Made by a program: the position numbers and the translations under genes
Notes under the pieces: model-generated
Database searches by the model: none
Told to the model about the DNA's origin: nothing
The model's input: only the letters and a program-made list of their open reading frames with translations
Shown: positions 44,291 through 56,363 of the stretch, in pieces
How positions within the stretch are numbered: position 1 is the stretch's first letter
How the letters are laid out: every line of letters begins with the position of its first letter
Assembly: GCF_042477335.2 (NCBI RefSeq)
Contig: NC_091246.1
Span: 207,451,501 to 207,515,500 of the forward strand
DNA length: 64,000 nucleotides
Direction of reading: 5' to 3'
Source of the DNA: Ovis canadensis
Taxonomy: Eukaryota; Chordata; Mammalia; Artiodactyla; Bovidae

Positions 44291-44871
44291 GTTTAGCTTT
44301 CCAAGTGGCCATGACTCCTTGGAATTGTGCTATAATGTAGCAAAGTCAGAAGCTAGTCTTGCCCAAAGTACCTTAGATTTTAGGGCTCTATCTGTCACAG
44401 ACGAGAGCAAAGGTACAAATGTCTGTCACCTAGCTCCAATGCCTATGTCACAAAACATCTCACAATAGACTTCTCAGTTTTAACTATGCTCCTCTACTGC
44501 TCACACATTGTCAGCCCCATCATTCTACCAGCCTAGTTCCCATGACAAATGGTAGGGACACTACCTGCTATCCAATGACATATAATCCTGAGCACTGGAC
44601 GTTTCCCATGCAAGTATGGGGTTTAATTAAACATTTTGGCCTCATAAACATCACTTTGGTCTCTCTCTGTGTTTCACATTATCAAAACTGCACACAACTC
44701 AAGAGTCAACTGGGCAAGGTAAGGATAGGAAATAAAAACAAAATATTCTGCCATGAAAGATGTTATGGACACTCTTGTAGATACAAGGTGAACCTCACCC
44801 ACTATTTGGTTCAGATAGACTTAAAATGTCACACACACTAAAAGTATATGGAAAAAAATTATTACTCACTG

Positions 44872-45310
44872 TATTAGTCAAAGTTCTCCAGGAAACAGAA
44901 CCAATAGGATAGACGTGTGTGTGTGTGGGTGTGGTGTATGTGTGTGTGTGTGTAGAGACAGAGATTTATTTTAAGGATCACACAGTTGTGGAATCTGGCA
45001 AGTCCAAAATCTGCAAGGTGGGCTGTCAGCCTGGATACCCAGGGAAGAGCTGATACTACGGTTGAAAGTGAAGGTGGGTTGTGGCAGAATTTCATCTTCT
45101 TTAAGAGAAGTCAGTCTTTTTCTGTTAAGACCTTCAACTGATTGGATGATGCCAACCCACATATGGACGGTAACCTGCTTTACTCAAAGTCTACTGATTT
45201 AAATGTTAATCTCATTTTTAAAAATACCTTCACAGAAACATCTTTAATAATGTTTGACAGAATATCTGGTTACTGTGACCTAGCCATATTGATGAAAAAA
45301 AAAAAAAAAG
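44872..45310 (-). mobile_element. Old mammal-wide repeat, same family as 18812-19706
   Basis: Reverse of the family at 18.8-19.7 kb: gtattagtcaaagttctcca, then ccagggaagagctgatacta, then caactgattggatgatgcca, then ttaaatgttaatctcat. It has a GT-rich expansion at 44915-44955 and an A-run at 45295-45309. Family not named. Confidence 0.6.
44915..44955. repeat. (GT)n-rich simple repeat
   Basis: Imperfect GT tract within the old repeat, probably grown from its TA/GT-rich end. Confidence 0.85.
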
Positions 45311-45651
45311 ACCATAATACTCACATGATTAGGCTTTCTGGGAAGAGCAGGCTGCTCCAAAACTGGCTCAAGAGAAAAGGGACTGGCTAGGAGTTTTTAC
45401 TGTAGTGTGTGTGAGGTCAGGGTGAGGGTTCCCAGACACTGGCAGGGGTTTGCATGTTTTGAACTTCCCTCTAGTACCAAAGCATCTAGACTTTCTTATT
45501 ATGGATGTCTATCTGTGCGGTACAATGGGGGAGGAGGAGGATTGAGTCTCTTCAAAGATGTCAGCAACCACAGATCATAAAATGGGGTCAGACTCCGTTA
45601 CAAACGGGTATTCAGATTTTAGTCAGTTTAATGGATAAGAAAATAAAATGA

Positions 45652-45845
45652 GGGACTTTGCCTGGTAGTCCCGTGGCTAAGACTTCACCTTCCAATGCAG
45701 GGGATGTGGGTTTGATCCTTGGTTGGGGAACTAAGGTCTCACAGCTTGCAGTCAAAAGACCAAAACATAGAACAGGCAATACTGTAACAAGTTCAATAAA
45801 AACTTTAAAAATAGTTCACATTTTTAAAAAATCTTTGAAAAAAAA
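45652..45845 (+). mobile_element. CHR-type tRNA SINE
   Basis: Forward CHR SINE: gggactttgcctggtagtcc, gtgggtttgatccttggttg, and the longer body caatactgtaacaagttcaa with A-rich tail. Confidence 0.85.
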
Positions 45846-47428
45846 TGATAGAACTAGTGAGCCAGGAAGAAGAAATATTAACCAGAGTAAGTATAAATGC
45901 TATTAAATTAAAACTGCAGACAGGAAGTCCACCTGAAGTCATCACCATGCACAATGGACAGTGACCCAGGACATCACAGCCAGCAACGGGAATGTGGCCA
46001 GCCGCTACATTTCTAGGTTGAAAGAGGAGTTAGGCTTTATTTCCTAACAAATGAATGATTCTTGTCTCTCCATATTGACAGCACATTTGAAGAAGTTACT
46101 ACCTAAAAGCCAGTATGTTTCTAGGTGGGGAGGAATAAAAAAAATCAGGAACATAGTAGAAATGCAGAAAAACAGAGACACTCTCCATCCAGTGAGATTA
46201 CTCAGAAAGTTCCCAGACAGTACAACTTTTCAGAGAACCTTTTTGCACTGCATGCTACTAAGAATGAAATGCCAGTGTCAAAATTCAGCGCCACTCCACT
46301 CAGCATATCTAAGGGCACCTGAAAGCACTTTAGGTCCTTTTAAGCCATCACGAGACTTTAATTCCTCCTTCCAGGGAGTTGGGAGGGTGGTGAAATCAAC
46401 AAGCCTATAAATTAAGTCATGAGTCTTATTTTCCCAGCAAAGCAAGTTCAGAATGTACCATATAATTCTCCAAGCTTGACATATCTCCATTAAAGGGGAT
46501 GCCCACTGAGTGTGGGATTACAAAAAGAAATTACAGATTTCCTAATAAATGCCTCAAACTGCCAAGAAAATCTGGTTCTCAGGATATTTTTTTTCCTTTG
46601 TGGCTGAAAGTAAACATGTTCATTGCTTTATAGTTTCCTGAAATGATGACATTCTAGTGTAATTGCAAATTCCTATGACAGGCAAACAATTTCTACTGAC
46701 TCCAGTGATCTGCGAAGGGCATTTATAATGGCTCAGGGAAGCCTCTATCGCTGGATACAAGGATCAAGTGATCATCACAAGGACTTTCTGTGCCAAGAAG
46801 GAGCACTTGGTCATGTACATTTCCATCAGATTACAACTGAAACTTTCGCTCAGTCTCAAAAGGCACCTCTCCAAGTTCACGAGTGCAAAGATAGGCTGCA
46901 AAACAAAGATTTCACCCAGAACTGCTATCCTTTAGGAAAGAGAAAGCCAACCGAAATATCTCCTGCTATTTGCAAATCATAGTTGCACAGAGAGTGAATA
47001 TTTTTGTAAGTTGGCTAAATCATGTGAGCAAAAGACTTTATTAATGTTTGTTCAGTAAAATTTCAAGACTCAAACTATAAAGCTGAAGCGAAACATATTC
47101 TAGAAGAGTTATTTGGTATGCCAAGGAATCTAAACTTCCCAGATTTACTGGAAAATATAAGTGTTCTTGCCAATGATCTAGGCCTGGTGTAATCATTTCA
47201 TAGAGAAAATCCATCCATTGCCCACATCCGCACTCATATTTCCAATCTCTGTGTCTCCTTGGACCAAACAGATGTTGGAACCCACGGGCTCTGCTACGTG
47301 TTAGTGGAACAACTGCCCAAACACATGCAGCACCTTCCAGAGATGATCCCTCTCCTCCCTTAGCAGGTCTAGCCCTTCTCTAGCCAAGTTATATTGTAAG
47401 TCACTGTGTCATTGGTGTGTAGACAGGT
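45846..47428. other. Repeat-free interval of ~1.6 kb
   Basis: No interspersed repeat recognised. An 84-codon plus-strand frame at 46728-46982 lies outside repeats but shows no known domain, splice context or promoter. I do not call it a gene. Confidence 0.45.
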
Positions 47429-47632
47429 GGGATTTTCCAGGTGGCGTCAGCAGTAAAGAACCTGCCTGCCAACAAGGGAGACATAAGAGATGCAGTTTTG
47501 ATCCCTGGGTCAGGAAGATCTCCTGGAGGAGGGCATGGCAACCTACTCCAGTATTCCTGCTGGGAAAAATCCCATGGACAGAGGAGCCTGGCAGGCTATG
47601 GTGTATGGTGTTGCAAAGAGTTGGACATGACT
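47429..47632 (+). mobile_element. Bov-tA SINE
   Basis: Forward Bov-tA: gggattttccaggtggcgtc ... gttggacatgact. Directly followed by the left 11-bp repeat of the neighbouring chimeric insertion. Confidence 0.87.
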
Positions 47633-47643
47633 AAGGTGATAAC
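47633..47643. repeat. 11-bp flanking repeat, left copy
   Basis: aaggtgataac, identical to 47988-47998. Interpreted as the target-site duplication of the 344-bp insertion. Confidence 0.88.
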
Positions 47644-47987
47644 CATGCCACTGTTTGGCAGTGAGGACCCCCATCCCTGCCATCAGATGGAGTACCAATA
47701 GCCCCTGGCATACAGTTTGGGTGCAGTTCATAAACTTACCTAGTGGTGAGCAGGGACTCACTATGTGAAGACTGGAATGCACTGGTGGAGGAATACTGCA
47801 GGCATCTGAGAGTAGGAATTATGAGGACTTTGGAATCAGAGTGCTGAGATGGTTGGATGGCATCACCAACTCAGTGGACATGAGATTGGGTAAACTCTGG
47901 GAGCTGATGATGGACAGGGAAGCCTAGAGTGCTGCAGTCCATGGGGTTGCAAAGAGTCAGACACTACTGAGCGACTGAACTGAACTG
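47644..47987 (+). mobile_element. Chimeric insertion: inverted local copy plus BovB 3' end
   Basis: 344 bp bounded by perfect 11-bp repeats. Its first ~203 bp (47644-47846) is the reverse complement, at high but imperfect identity, of 48404-48604. Its last ~141 bp (47847-47987) is a forward BovB 3' end starting agatggttggatggcatcac. The unit looks like a BovB-primed retroinsertion whose cDNA switched template onto an antisense copy of the nearby sequence. Alternatively the 203-bp part is an unlisted repeat. Confidence 0.72.
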
Positions 47988-47998
47988 AAGGTGATAAC
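47988..47998. repeat. 11-bp flanking repeat, right copy
   Basis: aaggtgataac, matches 47633-47643 exactly. Confidence 0.88.
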
Positions 47999-48403
47999 AC
48001 ACACAGCCTGTAGGCAGGTAGGGTAACATTCTGAGCGAAGTGCTAAAAGGAAGACTTTGCAAACAAGGAAGGATCTTGTTTGACAGGAAGGAGTATGCAG
48101 ACTCCTGCAGACCTAAAGAGTTTAGATAAATCTAGGGATTCAAGATTTTCAAAGGCATTGTCCCACCTGTCCCCATCTCAAGTTTCAGTGTTCCACTCTT
48201 TCCCAATAGGGACCCTAAACTCAGTGTAGCCAAACTCTCAAGGTTGAGAATTAAATCTGTGTTGATGCTCCACTGCCCTTATAATTAGCCTTTTCTGCCT
48301 TTCAAAGACTGGAGATGAGAAAATCATTATATGCTACCAAGTAGGCCCACTTGGTGAGAAACTACCCTCAAACTTGCCTTGCTGTATCAATGGTTCTCAG
48401 CAA
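47999..48403. other. Spacer between the inverted arms
   Basis: Unique sequence; no repeat or gene recognised. Confidence 0.5.
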
Positions 48404-48604
48404 CAGCAGTCTGATTTCAAAGTCCTCATAATTCCTACTCTCAGATGCCTGTGATATTCCTCCACCAGCGCATTCCAGTCTACATATATTGAGTTCCTGC
48501 TCACCACTGGGTAAGTTTATGAACTGCACCCAAACGACATGCAAGGGCTATTGGTGCATCCCTGATGGCAGGGATGGGGGTCCTCACTGCCAACCAGTGG
48601 CATG
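48404..48604 (-). repeat. Inverted partner of 47644-47846
   Basis: About 201 bp whose reverse complement aligns along its full length to the first part of the chimeric insertion (shared words include gtgcagttcataaactta and ggcatctgagagtaggaatt). Only the right arm continues into ordinary flanking DNA, so it is the likely source copy. Confidence 0.85.
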
Positions 48605-48606
48605 TG

Positions 48607-48904
48607 TTCTTGTTGTTCAGTTGCTAAGTCATGTCTGACTCTTTACGACCCCATGGACAGCAACACACCAGGCTTCACTGTCCTTTATCTTCCTGAGCTT
48701 GCTCAAACTCATGTCCATTGAATCGATGATGCCATACAGTCATCTCATCCTCTGTCGCCCCTCTTTTCTCTTGCCCTCAATCCTTCCCAGCATCAGTGGT
48801 TTTTTTCAATGAGTCAGCACTTTCCATCAGATGGCCAAAGTATTGGAGTTTCAGCTTCAGCATCAGTCCTTCCAAGGAATATTCAGGATTGACTTCTTTT
48901 AGCA
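48607..48904 (-). mobile_element. BovB LINE 3' end
   Basis: Reverse BovB of about 300 bp: tgttgttcagttgctaagtc ... attcaggattgacttctttt. gcatgtg occurs at 48600-48606 and 48905-48911, a probable target-site duplication. Confidence 0.88.
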
Positions 48905-48911
48905 GCATGTG

Positions 48912-49477
48912 ATTCAGCTCCAAAATCCCTGTTGTAGATTGTACTGCTTGGGAAAGAAACTCGGAGACTCTGGGATTTGCCTGCTAGAAGAGGTTTACTG
49001 AGGATACTTAATGGGGGTGAAGGGAGCAACATTAGATAGAGGAAATTTAAAGGCAATGCAGCTGCAGTAGAGGCCTCAGCCAATCCTTCGGGAGCCATTG
49101 GAGCTGGGAAGCCCTCTCAGAGTTGCTGAGATTGAGACAAGGAGGTTGGGGCTCTGTACAGTTGTGATGGAGGATCCTTCCAGGGAGGAAGTGTGACTTG
49201 AGCAAGGCATCTCTCTTTGTCTGGGGCAATTCCTGGAAGGAATTCATCTGTGATCAGCAGCCAGCTGTGCCAGCAGCTGGCAACAGACGGCTTCTAGAAA
49301 GCAGGATCTGAGTTGTGCAAAACAGCATCTACACCATCACTAAAGAAGGACTTGGAGCCAGAGAATAGTTAGGACAAGCAACCAATTAACTATAAATGCT
49401 AGAGAAATTTGATATTCATCTGAACAAAAATAAGAATATTTAATGCTATTCATCGGAAGCTAAAAATTAGGATTTCC
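48912..49477. other. No recognised gene; possible LTR
   Basis: 49000-49330 has a mixed, GC-richer composition that could be an old LTR, but I recognise no specific family. Confidence 0.35.
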
Positions 49478-50612
49478 CAACTTGCCAACATCCACTGGAT
49501 CCTCGAAAAAGCAAGAGATTTCCAAAAACATCTACTTCTGCTTTATTGACTACACCAAAGCCTTTGACTGTGTGGATCACAAAAAACTGTGGAAAATTCT
49601 GAAAGAGATGGGAATACCAGACCACCTGACCTGCCTCTTGAGAAATCTGTATGCAGGTCAAGAAGCAGCAGTTAGAACTGGACATGGAACAGCACACTAG
49701 TTTGAAATAGGGAAAGAAGTACGTCAAGGCTGTATATTGTCACCCTGCCTATTTAACTTATATGCAGAGTACATCATGCGAAATGTCAGGTTGGATGAAG
49801 CACAAGCTGGAATCAAGATTGCCAGGAGAAACATCAATAACCTCAGACATACATATGACACTACTCTTATGGGAGAAAGCAAAGAGGAACTAAAGAGCCT
49901 CTTGATGAAAGTGAAAGAAGAGAGTGAAAAAGCTGGCTTAAAACTCAACATTCAAAAAGCTAAGATCAGGGCATCCAGTCCCGTCACTTCATGGCAAACA
50001 GATGGGGAAACAATGGAAACAGTGAGAGACTTTATTTTCCTGGGCTCCAAAATCACTGCAGATGGTGAAATTAAAAGACGCTTGCTCCTTGGAAGAAAAG
50101 CTATAACCAACTTAGACAGCATGCTAAAAAACAGAGACATTACTTTGCCAACAAAGGTCCAACAAATATAGTCAAGTCTACGGTTTTTCCAGTAGTCATG
50201 TATGGATGTGAGAACTGGACTATAAAGAAAACTGAGTGTCAAAGAATTGATGCTTTTGAACTGTGGTGTTGGAGAAGACTCTTGAGAGTCTCTTGGACTG
50301 CAAGGAGATCCAACCAGTCAATCCTAAAGGAAATCAGTCCTGAATATTCATTGGAAGGACTCATGCTGAAGCTGAAGCTCCAATACTTTGGCCACCTGTT
50401 GCAAAAAACTGACTCAAGGGAAAAGACCCTGATGCTGGGAAAGACTGAAGGCAGGAGAAGGGGACAACAGAGGATGAGATGGTTGGATGACTCGATGGAC
50501 ATGAGTTTGAATAAGCTCCAGGAGTTGGTGATGGACAGGGAAGCCTGGCATGCTGCAGCCCATGGGGTCACAAAGAGTTGGACATGACTGAGCAACTGAA
50601 CCGAACTTAACT
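49478..50612 (+). mobile_element. BovB LINE 3' third with broken RT
   Basis: Forward BovB from the middle of the reverse transcriptase (FCFIDYTKAFDCVDH) to the 3' end. Frames 49482-49700, 49737-50171 and 50198-50587 are successive pieces of one ancestral frame, split by stops and shifts. At 49848-49859 the catalytic box, normally YADD, reads HTYD, so the first catalytic aspartate is lost. Weak flanks; target duplication unclear. Confidence 0.93.
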
Positions 50613-50694
50613 ATATGGTGAAGTGGCAAGATTTATTGCTAACCACTGCTTGTTCTTTCATCTTCCCTAACTTGACATAGGGAAGTTGACTTGT

Positions 50695-50829
50695 GTTGGA
50701 TGGCATCATCGACTCAATGCACATGAATCTGAGCAAACTCTGAGAGATAGTGAAGGACAGGGAAGCCTGGTGTGCTGCAGTGCACGGGGTTGCAAAGAGT
50801 CGGACACAACTGAGTGACTGAACAGCAAT
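50695..50829 (+). mobile_element. BovB LINE 3' end, short
   Basis: The last ~135 bp of BovB (gttggatggcatcatcgact ... gagtgactgaacagc), only 80 bp after the larger copy and in the same orientation. tgactt occurs on both flanks (short target duplication possible). Confidence 0.85.
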
Positions 50830-51097
50830 AAACGTGACTTATCTATCCTGCTTCACTCACTGGTTAGAGCATATTCTTAAGTATTTTCACAGATCTTAAA
50901 TAGGAATGATCTGAATTGTTATATATCATATATATAACACTTTTCCTTCTATAAGGGTCTCTGAAACCTTACAGATTCTTAAATTATAGTGCTTTTTACT
51001 CATCAGCCATAGATATTATTTCAAATTACATCTTTATAGAGTTTTAGCAGCAGTTCACAAGACTGGATTTCATGCTGCTTAGCCACCAAAAAGAAAT

Positions 51098-51315
51098 GGG
51101 CTTTGCAAGTGGGTGCTAGTGGTAAAGAACCCACCTGCCAATGCAGAAGGTGTAAGCGACCCAGGTTCAATCCGTGGGTCAGGAAGATCCCCTGTAGAAG
51201 GGAACGGCAACCCACTCCAGTATTCTTGCTTGGAGAATCCCATGGACAGAGGAGCCTGGTGGGCTACGGTCCATAGGGTTGCAAAGAGTCAGACACAACT
51301 GTAGCGACATAGGAC
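51098..51315 (+). mobile_element. Bov-tA SINE
   Basis: Forward Bov-tA with diverged head (gggctttgcaagtgggtgct) and intact body ending acacaactgtagcgac. Confidence 0.87.
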
Positions 51316-51894
51316 ACATACATTCACCAGAAGAACAGTAATGTTGTTCTAAAGAATTTTGCGTCATACCCCTGATTATGAGGTAGTGTAATGACCACAC
51401 ACCATTGTCACAATCCTTGTTTGGGACAATGGGCTGCCTCCAGAATCGTTTATAGTATATAATGGGGGTGGGGGAGGGGTCTCCAGAACTTTAAAAGAGG
51501 GTTACACTTAGCCCAGGTCCCAGCTGCCACATCAGTTGATTAATTTTATTTTTGGCTCTTAAGGTATTGACATATACTCCCACCTAGCCCTAAAGACCTT
51601 TAAACTTGATGGAATCCCACTTCCTTCCATATTTTTTTTTATTAGACAGTGGCACAATTACCTCAGATATTAAAATGATGTCTAACGGGATTTAAGATAT
51701 CCTATGCTCACCCAAGTCCACAGTCACAGTTTCTAAGATGATTCTTCCTATGACACCTATTTAATATACATATACCCACACTTCATCGATTTCAAGATGC
51801 ATATCTTTTATACTTCACTGTCTCTGAAATCAGAACATGTCCTCAAAATGCTGCCATTCAGGGGTCAGTCTTGAGAGAATATCATCACTTGCAC
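51316..51894. other. No recognised feature
   Basis: Mostly unique sequence, with a G-rich stretch at about 51463-51480. The cttagcccaggtcccagctgccac segment near 51507 hints at a fragment of a tRNA-type SINE, too short to call. Confidence 0.4.
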
Positions 51895-52415
51895 ATTTAA
51901 TCTTCTATTGCTGCTAGACAAATCCACAAACTTAGTGCCTTAAAACAGTACAATTTTATTATCTTACCACTCTGGGGTAAGAAACTTGAAATGGGTCTCG
52001 GTGGGCTACATTCAGGGTGTTGGCAGGGCTTGCATTCCTTTAGGGAGGCTCTGGGGGAAGCTCCTGGCCTTTCCCAGTCTTGAGAGACAACCCTGTTTCC
52101 TTGGCTCATGGCCTTCTTTCTCCACCTTCAAGGCCGGTGATGGTGGGTCAAGTTCTCATATTGCACACCCTCCAGCAGCAATAGAAGACTAAAGATATGT
52201 ATCTATTTTGCCTCCCTCTTTTGCATTTAAGGATCTTTGTGATTAAGTTGGACACACACGATAATCAAGGATAATCTCAGTATTTTTAAGGTTGGCAGAT
52301 TGGCAAGCTTATTCCTTCTGCAACCCTGATTCACTTTTGCCATGTAATCTATTCACAACTTCCAGAGATTAGGATACAGATATCTTTGGGGGCCATTCTT
52401 CTCCCTACCATATGC
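51895..52415 (-). mobile_element. Old mammal-wide repeat, family unassigned
   Basis: Familiar landmarks: tgccttaaaacagtacaatt near the start, ggtgttggcagggcttgcat, and gatatctttgggggccattc at the end. It contains a 15-bp perfect inverted pair (tcttctattgctgct 51901-51915; agcagcaatagaaga 52174-52188). Confidence 0.5.
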
Positions 52416-52444
52416 ATTTTTTAAATTGCTATGTAGTTGACATA

Positions 52445-52650
52445 GGGGCTTCCCCAGTGGCTCAGTGGTAAAGAAGCCGCCTGTCAATGCAGGAGACTTG
52501 GGTTTGATCCCCAGGTGGGCAAGATCCCCTGGAGGAGGAAATGACAACCCACTCCAGTATTCTTGCCTGGGAAATTCCATGAACAGAGGAACCTGTTGGA
52601 CTACAGTCCATAGCATTGCAAATAGTAGGACGCAACTGAGCATGCACACA
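52445..52650 (+). mobile_element. Bov-tA SINE
   Basis: Forward Bov-tA: ggggcttccccagtggctca ... cgcaactgagcatgc. The head keeps gggtttgatcccc. Confidence 0.9.
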
Positions 52651-52974
52651 TGCATATGCTCACATAATAGTTTAGCCTCAGATGTCCAACACGATGATTC
52701 ACTATTTACCACATGTGTGTTTATCAAGACTCGTAAACTGGTCCCAGAGGTTTGGGAGGAAATCTCAGAGACAAGGGTGAAGCATTCTTTTAAAATATTT
52801 TGCATCTTAGTATCATAGAGGTTATTTTGTGATAAAAACATATATGACTATCAATCACTATGAATTTAAAGTGACTCAGAAATCCAGTCTCTGAATGGGA
52901 AAGGAGTTTGGGGAATACTTCATCTAACTTATTCCACTTACACGTTCAATTTTATCTGTGCAAGAGTAATATTT

Positions 52975-53630
52975 ATATGATTAAAAATCTGTGTCTATCA
53001 TAGCCAGTGAACTAAGTCAGATAGGGAAAGACAAATATCATATGATAGCACTTATGTGTAGAATTTAAAAACTGATACAAATGAACTTATTTACAAAACA
53101 GAAACAAACTCACAGACAGAAAAGAAACTAATGATTACCAAAGAGGACAGTGAAGGGAGGGTCAGGGGAGAGAGAAATTGGGAATTTTGGATTAACAGAT
53201 ACATGCTGCTGCTGCTGCTGCTGCTAAATCGCTTCAGTCGTGTCCGACTCTGTGCAACCCCACAGACAGCAGCCCACCAGGCTCCACCGTCCCTGGGATT
53301 CTCCAGGCAAGAACACTGGAGTGGGTTGCTATTTCCTTCTCCAATGCATGAAAGTGAAAAGTGAAAGTAAAGTCGCTCAGTTGTTTCCGACTCTTAGTGA
53401 CCCCATGGACTGCATGCTATTATATACAAAATGGATAAATAACAAGGATTTACTATATACCACAGAGAACTATATTCAGCATCTTATAATAACCTATAAT
53501 GGAAAAGAATCTGGCAAAGAATATATATATATATGTATATGTATAACTGAACCACTTCGCTGTATGCCTAAAACTAACATAGTACTGCAAACCAACTATA
53601 CCACAATTTAAAAAATATATATGTCTAAAG
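52975..53630 (+). mobile_element. L1 3' UTR, split by BOV-A2
   Basis: aagtcagatagggaaagaca, ttatgtgtagaatttaaaaa and cagaaacaaactcacagaca precede the SINE; atataccacagagaactata, ggaaaagaatctggcaaaga and gctgtatgcctaaaactaac follow it. This is the cetartiodactyl L1 terminus, with a (TA)n tract at 53522-53540. Confidence 0.82.
53204..53412 (-). mobile_element. BOV-A2 SINE inside L1
   Basis: Reverse BOV-A2 starting with (CTG)n at 53204 and lacking part of its 5' monomer. catgct borders both ends and may be the target duplication. Confidence 0.88.
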
Positions 53631-55885
53631 AAGTCTAAAAGCAATCTTGAAGTACAAGATTCTAAGTGCTAAGAAGCATTGAGTCACTGAGCTATCCAAC
53701 TGGCAGAAATTTTTCTTTCTTAATGGTAAAAAGTAAATAATGACAAAACCTAAAGTCAATGGATCTTAGATTGACTAAAACAAGTACTTATTCAGATAGC
53801 CAATTTCAATATTTCCCTATTTAAATAAAAGTAAAAATTATATGAATACATATGTTTTCCAAGGACATAACTATGTTTTGTATCCCTGTGGTGATACTGC
53901 CATTACCACTAAGTGTAAAATTGAAATTGTAAGCATTGTGTATTTTTATTCCATGCAAGGAATTTGATTTCTCCATTAGAGAATAATAGCCAAAGCATTA
54001 TGAATAGGTAATGAGAACAGGAGTGCTGAGGGAAGGGAAAGACAGGAATTCAAGGGAAAAAGGACTTTTTTAAAGTAGAAATTTTAACAGGACATACTCT
54101 ATGATCATAACATAATAATATTAAAAGTAAAAAATAAAAGGATGAACAAAATCATCTGAGCAACTTGGAAACCTAAAAATATTCTTTTATATTAGCCCCA
54201 AAAATGAAGTAAAAAGAGAAATTAAGATACAGCAAGATCTTTGCAGAGGAAAATTTATGGCCTTAAATTATTTGTTTTTATAGATAAAAGGCTAAAAGTT
54301 AAAGAATTAAGTGCTCCCTCTCAAAAAACTGGGAAAATAATGACAAAATACACCTAAAGAAACTAGGAGGCAAGAATCAATAATAACAAGAGATAAAAGC
54401 AATGAAATAGAACACAAAAGAAATGGAAAGGATAGATACATCATAAACAGTTCATCTTTGAAAAAAATCTATAAAGTCATTTAAAAAAATACTCAACAGC
54501 CAGATAGAGATAAAAGTGAAACAGGATGCATTTTAACTACACATATAAAAGAGATTAAAAATTATAAGAATACTATATATAACTTTATAGCAAACAATCT
54601 GAAAACCTAGAGGAAATGGATGATTTCCTAACTGAATATAAATCACCTAAAATCAACCTAAAAAGTAAAAACATGATGATTACCACAGTAAGAGCTATTA
54701 TTTTGAAAAGTCAACAGGGCAATACGGTTTTATCCCATCTTTCAACAATTAGAATTGCAAAAACACTTAAATTATTTCGGACTCTAGCCAAAGATGGAAA
54801 GCTCTTGTACTTTTCTTAAGCATAACCTTAATATCGAAACCTATTAAAGATGGCAACACAAAAAAGAAAACAAATAGGCCCACTTCACTATAAATATAGG
54901 TAAGATTCTAAACATAATATTAGCAAAAATATAACCAATGTGTCAAAGGCATAGTTAATATAACTAAGGTTTATTTATGGAATGGAAAGTGTTTAATGGT
55001 AGAAAATCTATCACATAATTCCTTATATCTACACATTTAAGAAAAAAATCATTGAAAATATTAATAAATGACAAAATGTTATTTGATATGATTCAGCAGT
55101 CATCTCCAATTACAAACACTCTAAGAATAATTGCAATAGAAGAAAACAACCTACAGGCGGGTAATTAACTAAAAATCAAGAGGATGTATTATCTTAAATG
55201 GGAAAGCATTGCCAAGTATCTTAATTAAGAACTTAGCAGATATGCTCAGTATCTTCATTATTATTTAATTCTGTCTTGGGGATTTTTGAAGAAAATAAAA
55301 CATCTGGCATAAAAATAAGAAAACAAGACACAAAACTATGTATTTTCTGTTGCTAATATGAATGCATGACCAGGAAGCCTATGAGAAATGCAAGTTTAAA
55401 AAAATCTTTAGAATTAACAAAATTAGCAAGAAAGCTGGATATATGGTAAATATCAGCATCTTTTCTCCATTTAGGTCCCTAGAAATGATAAATATTATAT
55501 TTATAGTAGCAACAATAAAATACTTAGATAAATTTTCCAAGAAAGACAGAGGACCTCTTTGAAGAGGACTGTAACCCCCTGAAAGATGTCAAATAAGGTC
55601 TGGCTGGTAGAAGGACATACCAGGTTCTTGACTGAGAAGACTTTACTTGATTTACAATTTTTTTCAAATGTAATGCCATTCCAATTGGAATTTCAACAGG
55701 GTTTTGTTTTAGGGAGGTAGGAAAAGAATTAGATAGTTTCATTTTTGGAAAGGGGTATGTAAAAAGAATTTTAAACTTGTATATAGCATAAAACATGTGA
55801 AAAGCAAGAAAGAAACAATAGATATAAAAAACATATTTGCATCAGAGATGATATATAAAGGGGTACATTTGTATAATAACATACC

Positions 55886-56097
55886 TGGGCTTCCCAGGTG
55901 GTGCAGTGCTAAAGGATCTGCCTACCAGTGCAGGAGATGCAAGAGACGCAGGTTCCGCCCCTGGGTCAGAGAGATCCCCTGGAGTAGGAAGTGGCAACCT
56001 GCTCCAGTATTCTTGCCTGGAAAATTACATGGACAGAGGAGACTGGACGGCTACAGTCCATGGGGTCACATAGAACTGGACACGACTGAGTGACTGA

Positions 56098-56101
<4 letters not shown>
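55886..56101 (+). mobile_element. Bov-tA SINE inside L1M
   Basis: Forward Bov-tA: gggcttcccaggtggtgcag ... gactgagtgactgagcac. acatac occurs on both sides (short target duplication possible). Confidence 0.9.
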
Positions 56102-56102
<1 letters not shown>

Positions 56103-56128
<26 letters not shown>

Positions 56129-56131
56129 TAC
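56103..56131. repeat. (CA)n microsatellite
   Basis: Simple CA tract directly after one Bov-tA and just before a second. Confidence 0.9.
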
Positions 56132-56144
56132 ACATTTGTAATAT

Positions 56145-56363
56145 GGGGCTTCCCCAGTGGCTCAGCGGTAAAGTCTGCCTGCCAATGCAGAAGACGTGGG
56201 TTCAACCTCTGGGTCAGGAAGATCCTCTGGAGAAGGAAACAGCAACCCACTCCAGTATGCTTGCCTGGAAAATCCCACAGACAGAAGGGCCTGTCAGGCT
56301 ACAGTCAGTCCATGGGGTCCCAAAAGAGTCAGACAGGACCTCGTGACTGAGCAACAAGGTGTC
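56145..56363 (+). mobile_element. Bov-tA SINE with TSD, inside L1M
   Basis: Second forward Bov-tA, same orientation. An 8-bp direct repeat tgtaatat at 56137-56144 and 56364-56371 shows an independent insertion. Its body contains a short tandem agtc duplication (acagtcagtcc). Confidence 0.92.

Noticed and set aside
46728..46982. 84-codon frame outside repeats as a small gene
   Set aside because: No recognisable domain, promoter or splice context; length is within chance expectation for 64 kb. Kept only as a note.
52353..52841. 162-codon minus-strand frame
   Set aside because: Its middle is translated Bov-tA (LFMEFPRQEYWSGLSFPPPG), so it is a repeat shadow.
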